NCBI GenBank assembly: GCA_964464435.1
Contig: CAYXGE010000010.1
Coordinates: 1-34,086 of the forward strand
From: CAYXGE01 sp964464435
GTDB taxonomy: Bacteria; Pseudomonadota; Gammaproteobacteria; Burkholderiales; Methylophilaceae
Reading direction: 5' to 3'
DNA: 34,086 nt
This document shows positions 1-9,493 of the stretch, piece after piece. A program made the position numbers and the translations under genes. Every line of letters begins with the position of its first letter. Position 1 is the stretch's first letter. A model generated the notes under the pieces. The model was not told the origin of the DNA. It saw only the letters and a list, made by a program, of their open reading frames with translations, and did not search any database.

Positions 1-55
1 GTTCAACACAAGTGTGTGAACCTATATAACCAGCGGCACCTGTAACTAAAATCAT
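1..55 (-). CDS. galE: UDP-glucose 4-epimerase, N-terminal fragment (runs off the left edge)
   Basis: Only the first 18 codons are present, read leftward from an ATG at 53-55. They spell MILVTGAAGYIGSHTCVE, the start of a short-chain dehydrogenase Rossmann fold with the GxxGxxG NAD-binding loop (GAAGYIG). The match to the N-terminus of GalE-type UDP-glucose/UDP-N-acetylglucosamine 4-epimerases is very close. An AAGGA ribosome site lies just upstream. The family interconverts UDP-glucose and UDP-galactose for surface polysaccharides, which fits the glycosyltransferases to its right. Another extended SDR sugar epimerase cannot be excluded from 18 residues. Confidence 0.75.
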   Translation of the reverse strand, partial: MILVTGAAGYIGSHTCVE

Positions 56-330
56 TTATTTCCTTAAATTTATATCTTGATTAAGACCGACCTTGATAAA
101 CTCATTATAATCTTACTCGGTACTATTTAGATATTAGCCTTAAAATTTTGGCTATATTTAGCATTTTTAGGACTTATTGGAGGCTGACTTATAGTATTTG
201 AACAAATACAAAAATATTACAAATTCGTTTTTCTGTGTTTAATAGTAAATATGATTTCGTTTATTAAGATAATGCTCAATGCTTACTTTTGCTATAGAAT
301 CAAATACCTTACTTAGCATAAAAATCATTT
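56..330. other. AT-rich divergent intergenic region
   Basis: This stretch separates the leftward epimerase start from the rightward FkbM gene, so it should hold both promoters. It is very AT-rich, and I could not single out a convincing -35/-10 pair among many AT-rich matches. No ORF with a ribosome site, tRNA or strong hairpin is visible. Confidence 0.5.
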
Positions 331-1236
331 ATGAATATGTCAAAAAGAAAAAGAGGATTCTTTAATTATTTAAGAAAAATTAATGCAAGAAAATTTTTAC
401 GTAAAGTTTCCAGAGAGCACATAAAGAATGAAAATCAGCTAATAATGTTTAGTTTTGATTTTATTTCCCAATCAATTTCATTAGATGGAAGGTATGAAAC
501 TAATGAGTTAACTCTTGTTGAAGAACTCTTTAAAGAAAAATTAAGCGATAAAATAGCAATTGATATTGGTGCAAATATTGGAAATCATACTCTTGTATTT
601 AGTAGTTTTTCTAAAAATGTTTATGCGTTTGAACCGAATCCTGTTGTCTTTGAAGTGTTGAAATTGAATACAAAAAACGTTGAAAATATAAGAGTTTATA
701 ATTTTGGTGCATCAAGTGAAGACCAAACTATAGTAGCAAAAATTCCAAAAAAAAATTGTGGTGCAGGAAGTGTTAATCTAGATGGAAAAGTTTTAAATTC
801 AAATGAATTTTATAATTTTAATTTTAATCTAAGAAAATTAGATAGCCTTTATGAACTATCGCTAATCGATGTTGGTTTAATAAAGATAGATGTAGAAGGC
901 CATGAATTAGAAGCTTTTAAAGGCATGAAGAAATTATTAAAAAAAAATAAACCTGTAATCCTTTTTGAACAAAATAGAGGAATTCTTAATGGAAGCTCTC
1001 CAGAAATAGATTTTTTAAGATCAATTGGGTATAGCCAATTGTATGAAATGTGTAAAATTGATGAGTGGCTAATACCTAACTATATGCCCAAGTTTTTATC
1101 GTCATTTTTTAAATTATTTGAAGTTCTAATATTCGGTGAACCTTCTGGTGAGTTGAGGCTGATACCAATTAATAAACTTGAGAAAAAAAGTTATGACATG
1201 TTGGTATTTTCATTTGATAAGATTGATATGAGCTAG
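331..1236 (+). CDS. FkbM-family SAM-dependent methyltransferase
   Basis: A 301-residue cytosolic protein. Residues 78-87 (DIGANIGNHT) form the glycine-rich SAM-binding motif I. FEPNP at 100-104 is the acidic motif-II strand, and IKIDVEGHE near 184-192 is the conserved FkbM block. FkbM enzymes O-methylate sugars or small molecules, and in polysaccharide loci they usually methylate glycans. The acceptor here is unknown. The lysine-rich N-terminus (about 1-30) is not part of the fold. ATG at 331 is used; a second ATG two codons on is equally possible and no clear ribosome site decides. The gene is much more AT-rich than the housekeeping genes to the right, which suggests horizontal acquisition with the glycan cluster. 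Confidence 0.85.
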   Translation: MNMSKRKRGFFNYLRKINARKFLRKVSREHIKNENQLIMFSFDFISQSISLDGRYETNELTLVEELFKEKLSDKIAIDIGANIGNHTLVFSSFSKNVYAFEPNPVVFEVLKLNTKNVENIRVYNFGASSEDQTIVAKIPKKNCGAGSVNLDGKVLNSNEFYNFNFNLRKLDSLYELSLIDVGLIKIDVEGHELEAFKGMKKLLKKNKPVILFEQNRGILNGSSPEIDFLRSIGYSQLYEMCKIDEWLIPNYMPKFLSSFFKLFEVLIFGEPSGELRLIPINKLEKKSYDMLVFSFDKIDMS

Positions 1237-1397
1237 TCTCTTATAATTTGACAATTCACTTGCAAAAGTCAGCGTTACCTAGTTTTATATAGGTATAGAA
1301 TCCATAATCTAACTTAAAGAGAGCTAACGCAAATTCTACATATTAGTTGACCTGACCTGCTACCTATTTGCGCTGACAATCATAATTGCAATTTTTT

Positions 1398-2324
1398 TTA
1401 CTTTTTAACTAAGTCAATAAGTATAGATTTTAAATACTTTTTTAAATATGATAGTTTGAAGATAACAGTCATATCTATTCTCAATGCTTCGTAAAAGTAC
1501 TCTTTACACAAAAAGTTTTCGTTAGCTTCATGGCAAACTCTAGATAATGAAAGTAGACGTTGCACTAAAAAATCTTTTTTAAGATATTGTAGATTAGGTG
1601 GTATTCGCTTAAGGTTAAATACCTCCTCTACCAAATCTAATCCAACATCAATTGCATTTTTTACATTATGTCTCAGGCTATCATGATGTTTATAAACATT
1701 TGCCAATGGGAAATCAATAGTGCTGCAAGAGAAATTCACCAAACAATAAGCAAACATAGGTATATCTTCCGAATTCCTAAAATGTTCTGGATATTGATAA
1801 TGTTGAAAAATAGACCTGTGCATTACGCATGCGCCATTTGATAAACTGATAGTTTTATCTAAAAGATAGGCTTTTAGCCTAGTATATAAATCGTCGGGTA
1901 AGTGGCTAGCTTTATGAAGTTTTTTTTGGCCATTTGCATGAACTGAGTTATGACCGCCAATTACAAAATGAGTATTCGGATTGAGCTTAAGATGGTTTCG
2001 TATATTAGTGATAGCATCAGGGCTTAATTCATCATCTGCATCTAAGAATATAAAATAATCTCCTCTAGCAATACTTGCACCCTTATTTCTTGCAGAACCC
2101 GCACCTCCATTAGGTTTATTTACTATTTTTATAATATTGTTGTATCTCGTTTTTAGGTCTTCTAATAACAATAGCGTGTTATCTGTTGAACCATCGTTAA
2201 TGACCAGCAGTTCGCAGTATTTATCCATTTGCTTACAGACAGATGAGACAGAGCGCTCTAGGGTATGGGAATAATTATATGTGGGAATAATTATGCTAAT
2301 TAATGATATATTAGAATTATTCAT
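1398..2324 (-). CDS. Family 2 glycosyltransferase
   Basis: A 308-residue inverting glycosyltransferase with a GT-A fold. The N-terminus has the nucleotide-binding start SIIIPTYNYSHTLERSV, then LLVINDGSTDNT and NGGAGSARNKG. LDADDE near residue 95 is the DxD metal/nucleotide-sugar motif. No membrane segments are visible, so it probably acts at the inner face of the cytoplasmic membrane on a lipid-linked glycan. It starts 2 bp after the stop of the upstream membrane protein (TAG-CT-ATG), so the two are surely cotranslated. Donor and acceptor cannot be told from sequence. Confidence 0.88.
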   Translation of the reverse strand: MNNSNISLISIIIPTYNYSHTLERSVSSVCKQMDKYCELLVINDGSTDNTLLLLEDLKTRYNNIIKIVNKPNGGAGSARNKGASIARGDYFIFLDADDELSPDAITNIRNHLKLNPNTHFVIGGHNSVHANGQKKLHKASHLPDDLYTRLKAYLLDKTISLSNGACVMHRSIFQHYQYPEHFRNSEDIPMFAYCLVNFSCSTIDFPLANVYKHHDSLRHNVKNAIDVGLDLVEEVFNLKRIPPNLQYLKKDFLVQRLLSLSRVCHEANENFLCKEYFYEALRIDMTVIFKLSYLKKYLKSILIDLVKK

Positions 2325-2326
2325 AG

Positions 2327-3859
2327 CTAATTTTTCTCGTAAATAATAACGCTCTTTTTAGCTTTCGCATCATTAAATTGATTAATCAAGGTATATTCTG
2401 GTAGCTTGTGATGAATAATATTATTAGATATGTTATCTTTGTTAGAGTTTTCAATCATGATGAAATGATAATGATAAATACTTTTGTCTGATACAGAGCT
2501 TCTAATGTTATCAATGTGGTCGTTAACATTTCCTATATAAGGTGCATTTGCGTAATAACGCATTCTAGCTTGATCATAAAAGACAGGTTTATTCTCTTGA
2601 TTATAATTTTTTAACCACGCGACAGCATCTTGCATGTAGTTATATCCATGCTTCTTGGGCAATACGTTTTTAACTATACAACCTAAGATAAACACAACTA
2701 ACAGAATTTTTAACCATTTTAATTGGTTATCTTCTGACTCTGTAAATAGTAACTTTGCAAAATAGAACGCAGAAAATATCATTAAAATAAAGCTTAATGC
2801 CAATACATAGCGACCTGATAAAACAAATACTTTGGTGATGATAAGTGCCATATTGAGCAAAGCAATGATAGCGGTTGTGCTCAACACCTTAAATGCAGCA
2901 GGATGGATTAGCTGCTTGTTTTGCTTGATTGCCAATAAACTGAAAATAACGTTTACAAACCCTGTTGCGCTTATCGTTTTAATAAAAATCACGTAAATAA
3001 ATGTGATGAGTAAGCCTTGCACAGCAAATTCATTTAAGTATTGCCCTAGTACTTGGCTAGACATAATGCTAGATTTTTCAGTCAGTTGTTGAGTGAATTG
3101 TTGCCATAGATTAGTAGTGAATACTTCATTTAAGCGGCCAAGTAATTTGGTAGATAAGTTATCGTTAAAGATAAATGCTGCAATAAGTATGATAGCTATA
3201 CCTAAATTAATGGCGTTTGCCATCAGTACGTGCTTCCATTTTTGTTTTGCGTGAAAGCCAGTTTGGAAAAGCAAAATTAAAGGTAAAAACATTAAATATA
3301 AAATTGCTTCGATCCTAAATAGGGTGGCAACGATAATGCACAATTGCCAAAGCAGTGCATCTTTAAATTGTTGTTGTTGGTAGTATCTGATAAAAAACAT
3401 AATACTTAATAAGTAAAATGCCCAAAATCCTTCATCCCTCATTAGCATTTCTAGTACGCCGCCAATCATGTACTGAGCGCTGAGCCAAATCAGCGCGCCC
3501 GCAATTATTTGTTTTTGTTTGCCGCCGGATAATTGAATAATTTTAATGAAACTAAAAGAGGCAATTGAGAAGAAAATAACGTTTAAAATTTGTGCGGAAA
3601 CATGCACACCTAGCTGCGTGATTTTATTAACTAGCATGATGCATAGGGAATAAAAAGGCCAAGGAAAAACCTCAAATCCTGCTTTCCACTCACCATTGCT
3701 AAAAAATTTAGCCGCTTCTAAATATAGGACGGAGTCTGGGTTAATCCAGCCGTGCTGAATGTATTGCACCTGTGTAGCAATAAGAGCTGCAATTAAAACG
3801 AACCAAAATTGTAATTGCTTAGTTTTTTTACTTTCGAGAGTTACTAGAAGGTTATTCAT
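2327..3859 (-). CDS. Polytopic membrane protein, GT39/PMT-like glycosyltransferase
   Basis: About 510 residues with some 10-12 hydrophobic segments. A loop after the first segment carries NPDSVLYLEAAKFF followed by WPFYS. This resembles the acidic first periplasmic loop of GT-C enzymes (ArnT, protein O-mannosyltransferases), where an Asp acts in transfer from polyprenyl-phosphate sugars. A soluble domain of about 90 residues lies at the C-terminus. The frame is open upstream to a TTG at 3901, but neither start has a good ribosome site; I prefer the ATG at 3859 (MNNLL). It precedes the GT2 gene with 2 bp between them, so the pair probably makes and transfers one glycan. The GT-C assignment rests on topology and the loop motif. 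Confidence 0.65.
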   Translation of the reverse strand: MNNLLVTLESKKTKQLQFWFVLIAALIATQVQYIQHGWINPDSVLYLEAAKFFSNGEWKAGFEVFPWPFYSLCIMLVNKITQLGVHVSAQILNVIFFSIASFSFIKIIQLSGGKQKQIIAGALIWLSAQYMIGGVLEMLMRDEGFWAFYLLSIMFFIRYYQQQQFKDALLWQLCIIVATLFRIEAILYLMFLPLILLFQTGFHAKQKWKHVLMANAINLGIAIILIAAFIFNDNLSTKLLGRLNEVFTTNLWQQFTQQLTEKSSIMSSQVLGQYLNEFAVQGLLITFIYVIFIKTISATGFVNVIFSLLAIKQNKQLIHPAAFKVLSTTAIIALLNMALIITKVFVLSGRYVLALSFILMIFSAFYFAKLLFTESEDNQLKWLKILLVVFILGCIVKNVLPKKHGYNYMQDAVAWLKNYNQENKPVFYDQARMRYYANAPYIGNVNDHIDNIRSSVSDKSIYHYHFIMIENSNKDNISNNIIHHKLPEYTLINQFNDAKAKKSVIIYEKN

Positions 3860-3944
3860 TAAGTATAGACTTGAATTGTTTATGTACGATTGCAAGAGCA
3901 ATTATACGGTTTAACTTAATGATGGTGTTTGATTATGATAGGGC

Positions 3945-4169
3945 TTAATTTAAAAATTGTTGATGTTCTTTAATTGCTTCTTTAACCACTGCTTGAAGTC
4001 CTTGACCTTGGTTATTTTGCACATGTCCAATGATAAGTATGCGCATATTCTGTGCCCAGAAACGCTTAATATGTTTTGCAATATCTTTTTTAGCTTCTAT
4101 TTGATTTGGGTTGGCGCCAAAAAAATCACCTATTTGGTTTGCCATTGTAATAAGTTTTTCTACTTTCAT
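3945..4169 (-). CDS. fdsD: Formate dehydrogenase delta subunit
   Basis: A 74-residue protein beginning MKVEKLITMANQIGDFF. It matches the small FdsD family in length, position and its MANQIxxFF start. In NAD-dependent molybdenum formate dehydrogenases FdsD is a minor cytosolic subunit needed for assembly or activity. It is the last gene of the operon, 19 bp after fdhD, and AAGGA lies 6 nt before the ATG. The same strand continues 43 bp later into the GT39-like gene with no terminator visible between, so read-through is possible. Confidence 0.88.
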   Translation of the reverse strand: MKVEKLITMANQIGDFFGANPNQIEAKKDIAKHIKRFWAQNMRILIIGHVQNNQGQGLQAVVKEAIKEHQQFLN

Positions 4170-4188
4170 TGTCTATCCTTAATGCTGT

Positions 4189-5016
4189 TTAGGTACTTAT
4201 GATAATACGCTCAGCATGCGTATACACCACACAATCCTTGTTTCTTGCAAAGCCAACCAAAGTAATATTACATTGCTCGGCAAGCCTAATGGCTAAGCCT
4301 GTAGGGGCTGAAATGGCAACTAGCAAAGGTATGTTTGCTACAGCTACCTTTTGTACCATTTCATAACTTGCCCGACTTGTAGTAATGACAAAAGTATTTT
4401 CGCCACTGGCTAGCTTGGCCTTTGCACCTAATAGTTTATCGAGTGCGTTATGTCTACCCACATCTTCACGAACCAGCAACACCTCACCCAGATAATTAAC
4501 TAATGCACATGCATGGGTTGCCCCTGTAATTTTTTGCATGTGTTGAAGTTGACCAATCTGAGCTAGTCCAAGTTGTATTTTGGATATCTCAAAATTTTCT
4601 GATACAACTTGATGTTTAGGCAACCTTAACGCTTGTACTAAACTTTCTGCACCACATAAACCACAACCAGTTCTGCCTGTCATACTTCTGCGACGTTCTT
4701 TGAGCATAGAAAACTGCTCACTAGCGATTTCAAGGTGAATTTCAATGCCGTTTTCTTGCGTGTTGATTTCTAAGCCATATAACTCTTTGGCATCATTTAA
4801 AATGCCTTCAGCTAAAGAAAATCCTAAAGCAAAATCTTCTAAATCTTGCGGGCTTGCTAGCATCACGGCATGCGAAACCCCATTGTAAATCAAAGCAATT
4901 GGTACTTCTTCTGCAACGTGGTCTACATGTTTTTCAATATGACCTTGTTGCCATTTTTCAATCTCAACTTCGCTAACTGGCCCTTGTGCTATCAAGGGCT
5001 TGTTGTGGCTTGTCAT
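4189..5016 (-). CDS. fdhD: Formate dehydrogenase accessory sulfurtransferase FdhD
   Basis: At 275 residues this is the usual family length. TGRTGCGLCG holds the CxxC pair (C118, C121) that relays sulfur from IscS-type desulfurase to the bis-MGD cofactor, the sulfuration formate dehydrogenase needs. REDVGRHNALDK near 205 is the other hallmark block. It lies 39 bp after fdsA in the position called fdsC in Fds operons. A stop sits in frame two codons before the ATG, so 5016 is the first possible start, although the AAAGG there is unusually close to the ATG. Confidence 0.93.
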   Translation of the reverse strand: MTSHNKPLIAQGPVSEVEIEKWQQGHIEKHVDHVAEEVPIALIYNGVSHAVMLASPQDLEDFALGFSLAEGILNDAKELYGLEINTQENGIEIHLEIASEQFSMLKERRRSMTGRTGCGLCGAESLVQALRLPKHQVVSENFEISKIQLGLAQIGQLQHMQKITGATHACALVNYLGEVLLVREDVGRHNALDKLLGAKAKLASGENTFVITTSRASYEMVQKVAVANIPLLVAISAPTGLAIRLAEQCNITLVGFARNKDCVVYTHAERIIIST

Positions 5017-5055
5017 CCTTTAACTCTGGCATACATCATCAGTAACAAACAATAG

Positions 5056-7905
5056 TTATGATTTCACACTAGCGACATCATTGGGGTGTTTTGCAAAGCT
5101 AATTTGCTCTTCACTAAATGTTTTATAATCACGTTGCCAGTTTGACAGCTGATTGACACGAGTAACCTGCACAGCCGTCACTTTAAACTCAGGGCAGTTT
5201 GTAGCCCAGTCTGAGTTATCTGTTGTAATCACATTTGCCCCAGATTCTGGATGGTGAAAAGTCGTATAAATGACACCAGGTTGTACGCGTTCGGTAATCT
5301 TAGCATGAAGGACAGTTTCACCAGAACGGCTAGTAATACCAACCCAATCACCATCTTGAATGCCTCTTTCTTCAGCATCATGTGGGTGAATTTCTACAAT
5401 GTCTTCTTTATGCCAAGTACTATTTTTAGTACGTCTTGTTTGTGCCCCCACATTGTATTGCGACAAAATACGGCCAGTAGTTAAGATTAATGGATACTTA
5501 GCGTTTACTTTTTCAGTGGTTGGTACGTAGCGGGTAATAAAGAATTTACCTTTACCACGTACAAACTCGTCAATGTGCATGGTTGGTGTGCCTTCTGGGT
5601 TTGCGTCATCACAAGGCCATTGTACACTGCCAAGTTCATCTAATTTTTTGAAACTCACACCTTTGAAGGTTGGGGTAAGCGCAGCAATTTCATCTAAAAT
5701 ATCAGCCGCGTGGTTGTAATGCATAGGGTAGCCCAATGCAGTTGCAAGTTTAGCCGTAATTTCCCAGTCTTCCATGCCGTTTTTAGGCGTCATGACACGA
5801 CGTACTGGCGAAATACGACGTTCTGCATTGGTAAATGTGCCAGATTTTTCTAGGAATGAAGCGCCAGGGAAGAACACATGTGCAAACATGGCGGTTTCAT
5901 TTAAAAACAAATCTTGTACGATGACACATTCCATAGATTCAAGCGCATGCGTTACGTGTTGGGTATCTGGATCAGATTGTGCAATGTCTTCACCTACACA
6001 ATAGAGGGCTTTAAACTCACCTTCTGATGCCATATCCAACATGTTTGGAATTCTGAGCCCTGGGTCGCTACTCAATGGTCTACCCCAAGCACTTTCAAAT
6101 AAGGCGCGAGTAGCATCATCTGACACATGGCGATAGCCAGGAAACTCATGCGGCATAGAGCCCATATCGCAAGAGCCTTGCACGTTATTTTGACCACGTA
6201 ATGGATTCACACCGACACCTTCACGGCCAATGTTTGCAGTAGCCATTGCAATATTGGCGATACCCATCACCATTGTCGAGCCTTGGCTATGCTCAGTGAC
6301 ACCTAAGCCGTAATAAATTGCCGCATTTCCGCCCGTTGCGTATAGCCTTGCTGCGGCACGTAACTCTTCAGCGGGTACGCCAAGTTCGGCACTTAAGGCC
6401 TCAGGTGAGTTTTCTGGTAACGCTGCAAAATCACGCCATGCTTCAAAAGAATCCCATTCGCAACGTGCTTTAACAAATTCTTCATTTACTAGACCTTCAG
6501 TCACAATGACGTGTGAGAATGCTGAAATGAGGGCTACGTTAGTGCCTGGACGAAGTTTTAAGTGGTAGTCAGCTTTTACGTGGGTAGAAGAAACCAAGTC
6601 AATTTCTCTTGGATCAGCTACAATTAATTTTGCGCCTTGGCGTAAACGACGTTTCATTTGCGAGCCAAACACAGGGTGACCATCGGTGGGGTTTGCACCA
6701 ATCACAACAATTACATCAGATTGCATGACAGAGTCGAAGGTTTGTGTACCAGCTGATTCACCAATCGTTTGTTTTAGACCATAACCAGTAGGGGAGTGGC
6801 ATACGCGCGCGCAAGTGTCTACATTGTTGTTACCAAATACCGCACGAATTAATTTCTGCGTGACGTAAACTTCTTCATTTGTACAACGGCTAGAGGTAAT
6901 GCCACCTACTGAATTTTTGCCATATTTAGCTTGAATGCGTTTAATTTCACTTGCGGCGTAGTTAATCGCCTCATCCCATGAAACCTCTGTCCATGCATCA
7001 TGGATAGATTTACGTATCATTGGCTTAGTCATGCGGTCTTGATGCGTTGCGTAGCCCCATGCAAATCTGCCTTTTACGCAAGAGTGACCATGGTTAGCAC
7101 CACCGTTCTTGTTAGGCGTCATGCGTACAACTTCCTCGCCTTTCATTTCAGCATCAAAGCTACAACCTACACCACAGTATGCACAGGTCGTCGTAACTTT
7201 ATAGTCAGGCACACCTTTTTCAATGACTGTTTTTTCAATTAGTGTAGCTGTAGGACAAGCTTGCACGCAGGCACCACATGAAACACACTCTGAGTTTAAA
7301 AAGTCCTCAGTACCTGATGCAACTTTAGATTCAAAACCTCTACCTTCAATAGTTAACGCATAAGTGCCTTGAACTTCTTCACAAGCACGCACGCAGCGTG
7401 AGCATACAATACATTTGGACGGGTCAAATTGAAAGTAGGGGTTAGATGTATCTTTTTCAGCCTTAAGATGATTTTCACCATCATAACCATAACGCACTTC
7501 ACGCAGACCAACTGCGCCTGCCATGTCTTGCAACTCACAATCACCGTTGGTGGCGCAAGTTAAGCAATCAAGCGGATGGTCAGAAATATAAAGTTCCATG
7601 ACACCTCTGCGCACATCCGCAAGTTTGGATGTTTGTGTATGCACTTTAATGTTCTCTGCAACGGGAGTTGTGCATGAGGCAGGGTAACCGCGACGACCTT
7701 CAATCTCTACTAAACACAAACGACATGAGCCAAACGCTTCTAAGCTATCTGTGGCGCATAGCTTTGGTACGCCGATACCTGCTACCGTGGCTGCGTGCAT
7801 AATAGAAGTACCTTCGGGCACTGTGACTTTTCTACCATCAATCTCTAACGTAACTAGTTTGTCAGATACTCTGGCAGGGGTACCGTAATCTTTTTGGTCG
7901 TCCAT
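5056..7905 (-). CDS. fdsA: NAD-dependent formate dehydrogenase, catalytic alpha subunit
   Basis: A 949-residue molybdoenzyme that oxidises formate to CO2 at a bis-MGD molybdenum centre. Domains in order: a 2Fe-2S ferredoxin domain (C50, C61, C64, C78); a NuoG-type His-ligated cluster (H110, C114, C117, C123); two 4Fe-4S clusters (C165/168/171/175 and C207/210/213/217); a further 4Fe-4S cluster (C241, C244, C248, C276); then the molybdopterin oxidoreductase domain. The molybdenum ligand is Cys, not Sec: VCHSPTG gives C369 followed by the conserved H370. The C-terminus is the MGD-binding barrel. A strong AGGAG site precedes the ATG. It lies 55 bp after fdsB. All expected metal ligands are present, so the enzyme should be active. 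Confidence 0.96.
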   Translation of the reverse strand: MDDQKDYGTPARVSDKLVTLEIDGRKVTVPEGTSIMHAATVAGIGVPKLCATDSLEAFGSCRLCLVEIEGRRGYPASCTTPVAENIKVHTQTSKLADVRRGVMELYISDHPLDCLTCATNGDCELQDMAGAVGLREVRYGYDGENHLKAEKDTSNPYFQFDPSKCIVCSRCVRACEEVQGTYALTIEGRGFESKVASGTEDFLNSECVSCGACVQACPTATLIEKTVIEKGVPDYKVTTTCAYCGVGCSFDAEMKGEEVVRMTPNKNGGANHGHSCVKGRFAWGYATHQDRMTKPMIRKSIHDAWTEVSWDEAINYAASEIKRIQAKYGKNSVGGITSSRCTNEEVYVTQKLIRAVFGNNNVDTCARVCHSPTGYGLKQTIGESAGTQTFDSVMQSDVIVVIGANPTDGHPVFGSQMKRRLRQGAKLIVADPREIDLVSSTHVKADYHLKLRPGTNVALISAFSHVIVTEGLVNEEFVKARCEWDSFEAWRDFAALPENSPEALSAELGVPAEELRAAARLYATGGNAAIYYGLGVTEHSQGSTMVMGIANIAMATANIGREGVGVNPLRGQNNVQGSCDMGSMPHEFPGYRHVSDDATRALFESAWGRPLSSDPGLRIPNMLDMASEGEFKALYCVGEDIAQSDPDTQHVTHALESMECVIVQDLFLNETAMFAHVFFPGASFLEKSGTFTNAERRISPVRRVMTPKNGMEDWEITAKLATALGYPMHYNHAADILDEIAALTPTFKGVSFKKLDELGSVQWPCDDANPEGTPTMHIDEFVRGKGKFFITRYVPTTEKVNAKYPLILTTGRILSQYNVGAQTRRTKNSTWHKEDIVEIHPHDAEERGIQDGDWVGITSRSGETVLHAKITERVQPGVIYTTFHHPESGANVITTDNSDWATNCPEFKVTAVQVTRVNQLSNWQRDYKTFSEEQISFAKHPNDVASVKS

Positions 7906-7960
7906 CTTGTTTCTCCTAAAAGCGTATGTTGGTTATGCGCTTTATTTGTCTCTTAATCAA

Positions 7961-9493
7961 TTAAATTCCAAAATCTTTAGGGAAATGATTCATTGCACTC
8001 AGCACAGGGTATGGTGTCATGCCACCCAGTGCACATAATGAGCCATTAAGCATGGTATCGCTTAAATCTCGCACCAGTGCAATATTTTTTTCTTTGTCTT
8101 TTCCAGTCATTATTTTATCAATCACCTCAACGCCGCGTGTAGAGCCAATGCGACATGGGGTACATTTTCCGCATGATTCTATAGCACAAAACTCAAAGGC
8201 ATAACGTGCCATTTTGGCCATATCTACGGTATCATCAAAAGCTACAATACCGCCATGCCCAAGTACTGCCCAGATATTGCTAAATGCCTCATAATCTAAT
8301 GGCGTATCAAATTGACTTTCTGGTAAGTAGGCACCTAATGGACCGCCCACTTGCACCGCTTTGATTGGTCTGCCACTTGCCGCGCCACCACCATAATCAT
8401 AGAGTAACTCGCGTAAGGTCACGCCAAAAGCTTTTTCTACCAAGCCACATTGTTTTAGGTTACCAGCTAACTGAATCGGCAAAGTGCCACGTGAACGTCC
8501 CATGCCGTAATCAGCATAATATTGAGCACCTTTGTCTAAAATAATCGGCACTGTTGCAAGCGATATGACATTGTTGACAATGGTTGGTTTGCCAAATAGT
8601 CCTTCAATAGCAGGTAGGGGTGGTTTAAAACGCACTAAACCACGTTTGCCTTCAAGACTTTCTAGTAGTGAAGTTTCTTCACCACAGACATAAGCCCCTG
8701 CAGCGCGACGAACTTCTAAATCAAAACGTTTACCACTGCCTAAAATGTTATCGCCTAAATAGCCAGCTACGTATGCGTTTTTAATCGCTTCATTGAGGAT
8801 ATGCAGTGCATCTGGGTACTCTGAGCGTAAGTAGATATAGCCTTGCGAAGCTCCAACAGCAATACCTGCGATGGTCATGCCTTCTATTAATACAAAGGGG
8901 TCGCCTTCCATAATCATGCGGTCAGAATAGGTGCCAGAGTCACCTTCATCGGCATTACACACCACATATTTTTGCTCAGATTCACAACCAAGCACTGTGT
9001 TCCATTTAATACCCGTTGGGAAAGCCGCACCACCGCGGCCACGCAAGCCAGAATCGGTGACAGTTTTTACGATTTCTGCACCAGACATAGCAATTGCATT
9101 TCTGAGACCTTGATAACCATCATGCGCAATATAATCTTCTAATGAAACTGGGTCTGTAATGCCCACACGAGCAAATGTTAGACGCTCTTGTTTTTTAAGC
9201 CAAGGCAACTCATCCGTTACACCAAGTTTAAGAACATGTGTACCAGCGTTTAAAAAATCGGCATCAAATAGGCTGGATACATCTTTGGGGTTAACAGGCC
9301 CATAAGCGACGCGGCCCATATCAGTTGCGACTTCTACCATGGTTTCTAGCCAAAACATGCCACGCGAGCCATTACGTACGATATTAATGGCAAGACCACG
9401 CTTGTCAGCTTCTTCTTGAATGCGTTTTGCGACCTTGTTTGCACCTAATGATAGGGCGCTAGAATCCCTAGGTACGTAGACAGTGGTACTCAT
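7961..9493 (-). CDS. fdsB: Formate dehydrogenase beta subunit (NADH/FMN-binding, NuoF-like)
   Basis: A 510-residue diaphorase subunit that passes electrons from FdsA clusters to FMN and NAD+. The first 120 or so residues look like the thioredoxin-like extension of this family. The NuoF core follows: GLRGRGGAAFPTG binds FMN, YVCGEETSLLESLEGKRG binds NADH, and ESCGKCTPCRIG plus a downstream Cys (SLCALGG) bind a 4Fe-4S cluster. The start ATG overlaps the fdsG stop in an ATGA, so the two are translationally coupled. Soluble, part of the FdsABG complex. Confidence 0.95.
   Translation of the reverse strand: MSTTVYVPRDSSALSLGANKVAKRIQEEADKRGLAINIVRNGSRGMFWLETMVEVATDMGRVAYGPVNPKDVSSLFDADFLNAGTHVLKLGVTDELPWLKKQERLTFARVGITDPVSLEDYIAHDGYQGLRNAIAMSGAEIVKTVTDSGLRGRGGAAFPTGIKWNTVLGCESEQKYVVCNADEGDSGTYSDRMIMEGDPFVLIEGMTIAGIAVGASQGYIYLRSEYPDALHILNEAIKNAYVAGYLGDNILGSGKRFDLEVRRAAGAYVCGEETSLLESLEGKRGLVRFKPPLPAIEGLFGKPTIVNNVISLATVPIILDKGAQYYADYGMGRSRGTLPIQLAGNLKQCGLVEKAFGVTLRELLYDYGGGAASGRPIKAVQVGGPLGAYLPESQFDTPLDYEAFSNIWAVLGHGGIVAFDDTVDMAKMARYAFEFCAIESCGKCTPCRIGSTRGVEVIDKIMTGKDKEKNIALVRDLSDTMLNGSLCALGGMTPYPVLSAMNHFPKDFGI

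Noticed and set aside
1276..1295. TACCTA/TAGGTA hairpin between the converging FkbM and GT2 genes as a terminator
   Set aside because: The stem is only 6 AT-rich pairs and has no adjacent T-tract.
1328..1372. CGCAAAT/ATTTGCG inverted repeat in the same gap
   Set aside because: Seven-base arms separated by 31 bases are weak and expected by chance in AT-rich DNA.
3957..4202. Plus-strand ORF opposite fdsD and other opposite-strand ORFs inside fdsA, fdsB, ftsE, ftsY, ahpF, ahpC and miaB
   Set aside because: They lie within well-supported genes, have no recognisable domains, and reflect codon bias of the real strand.
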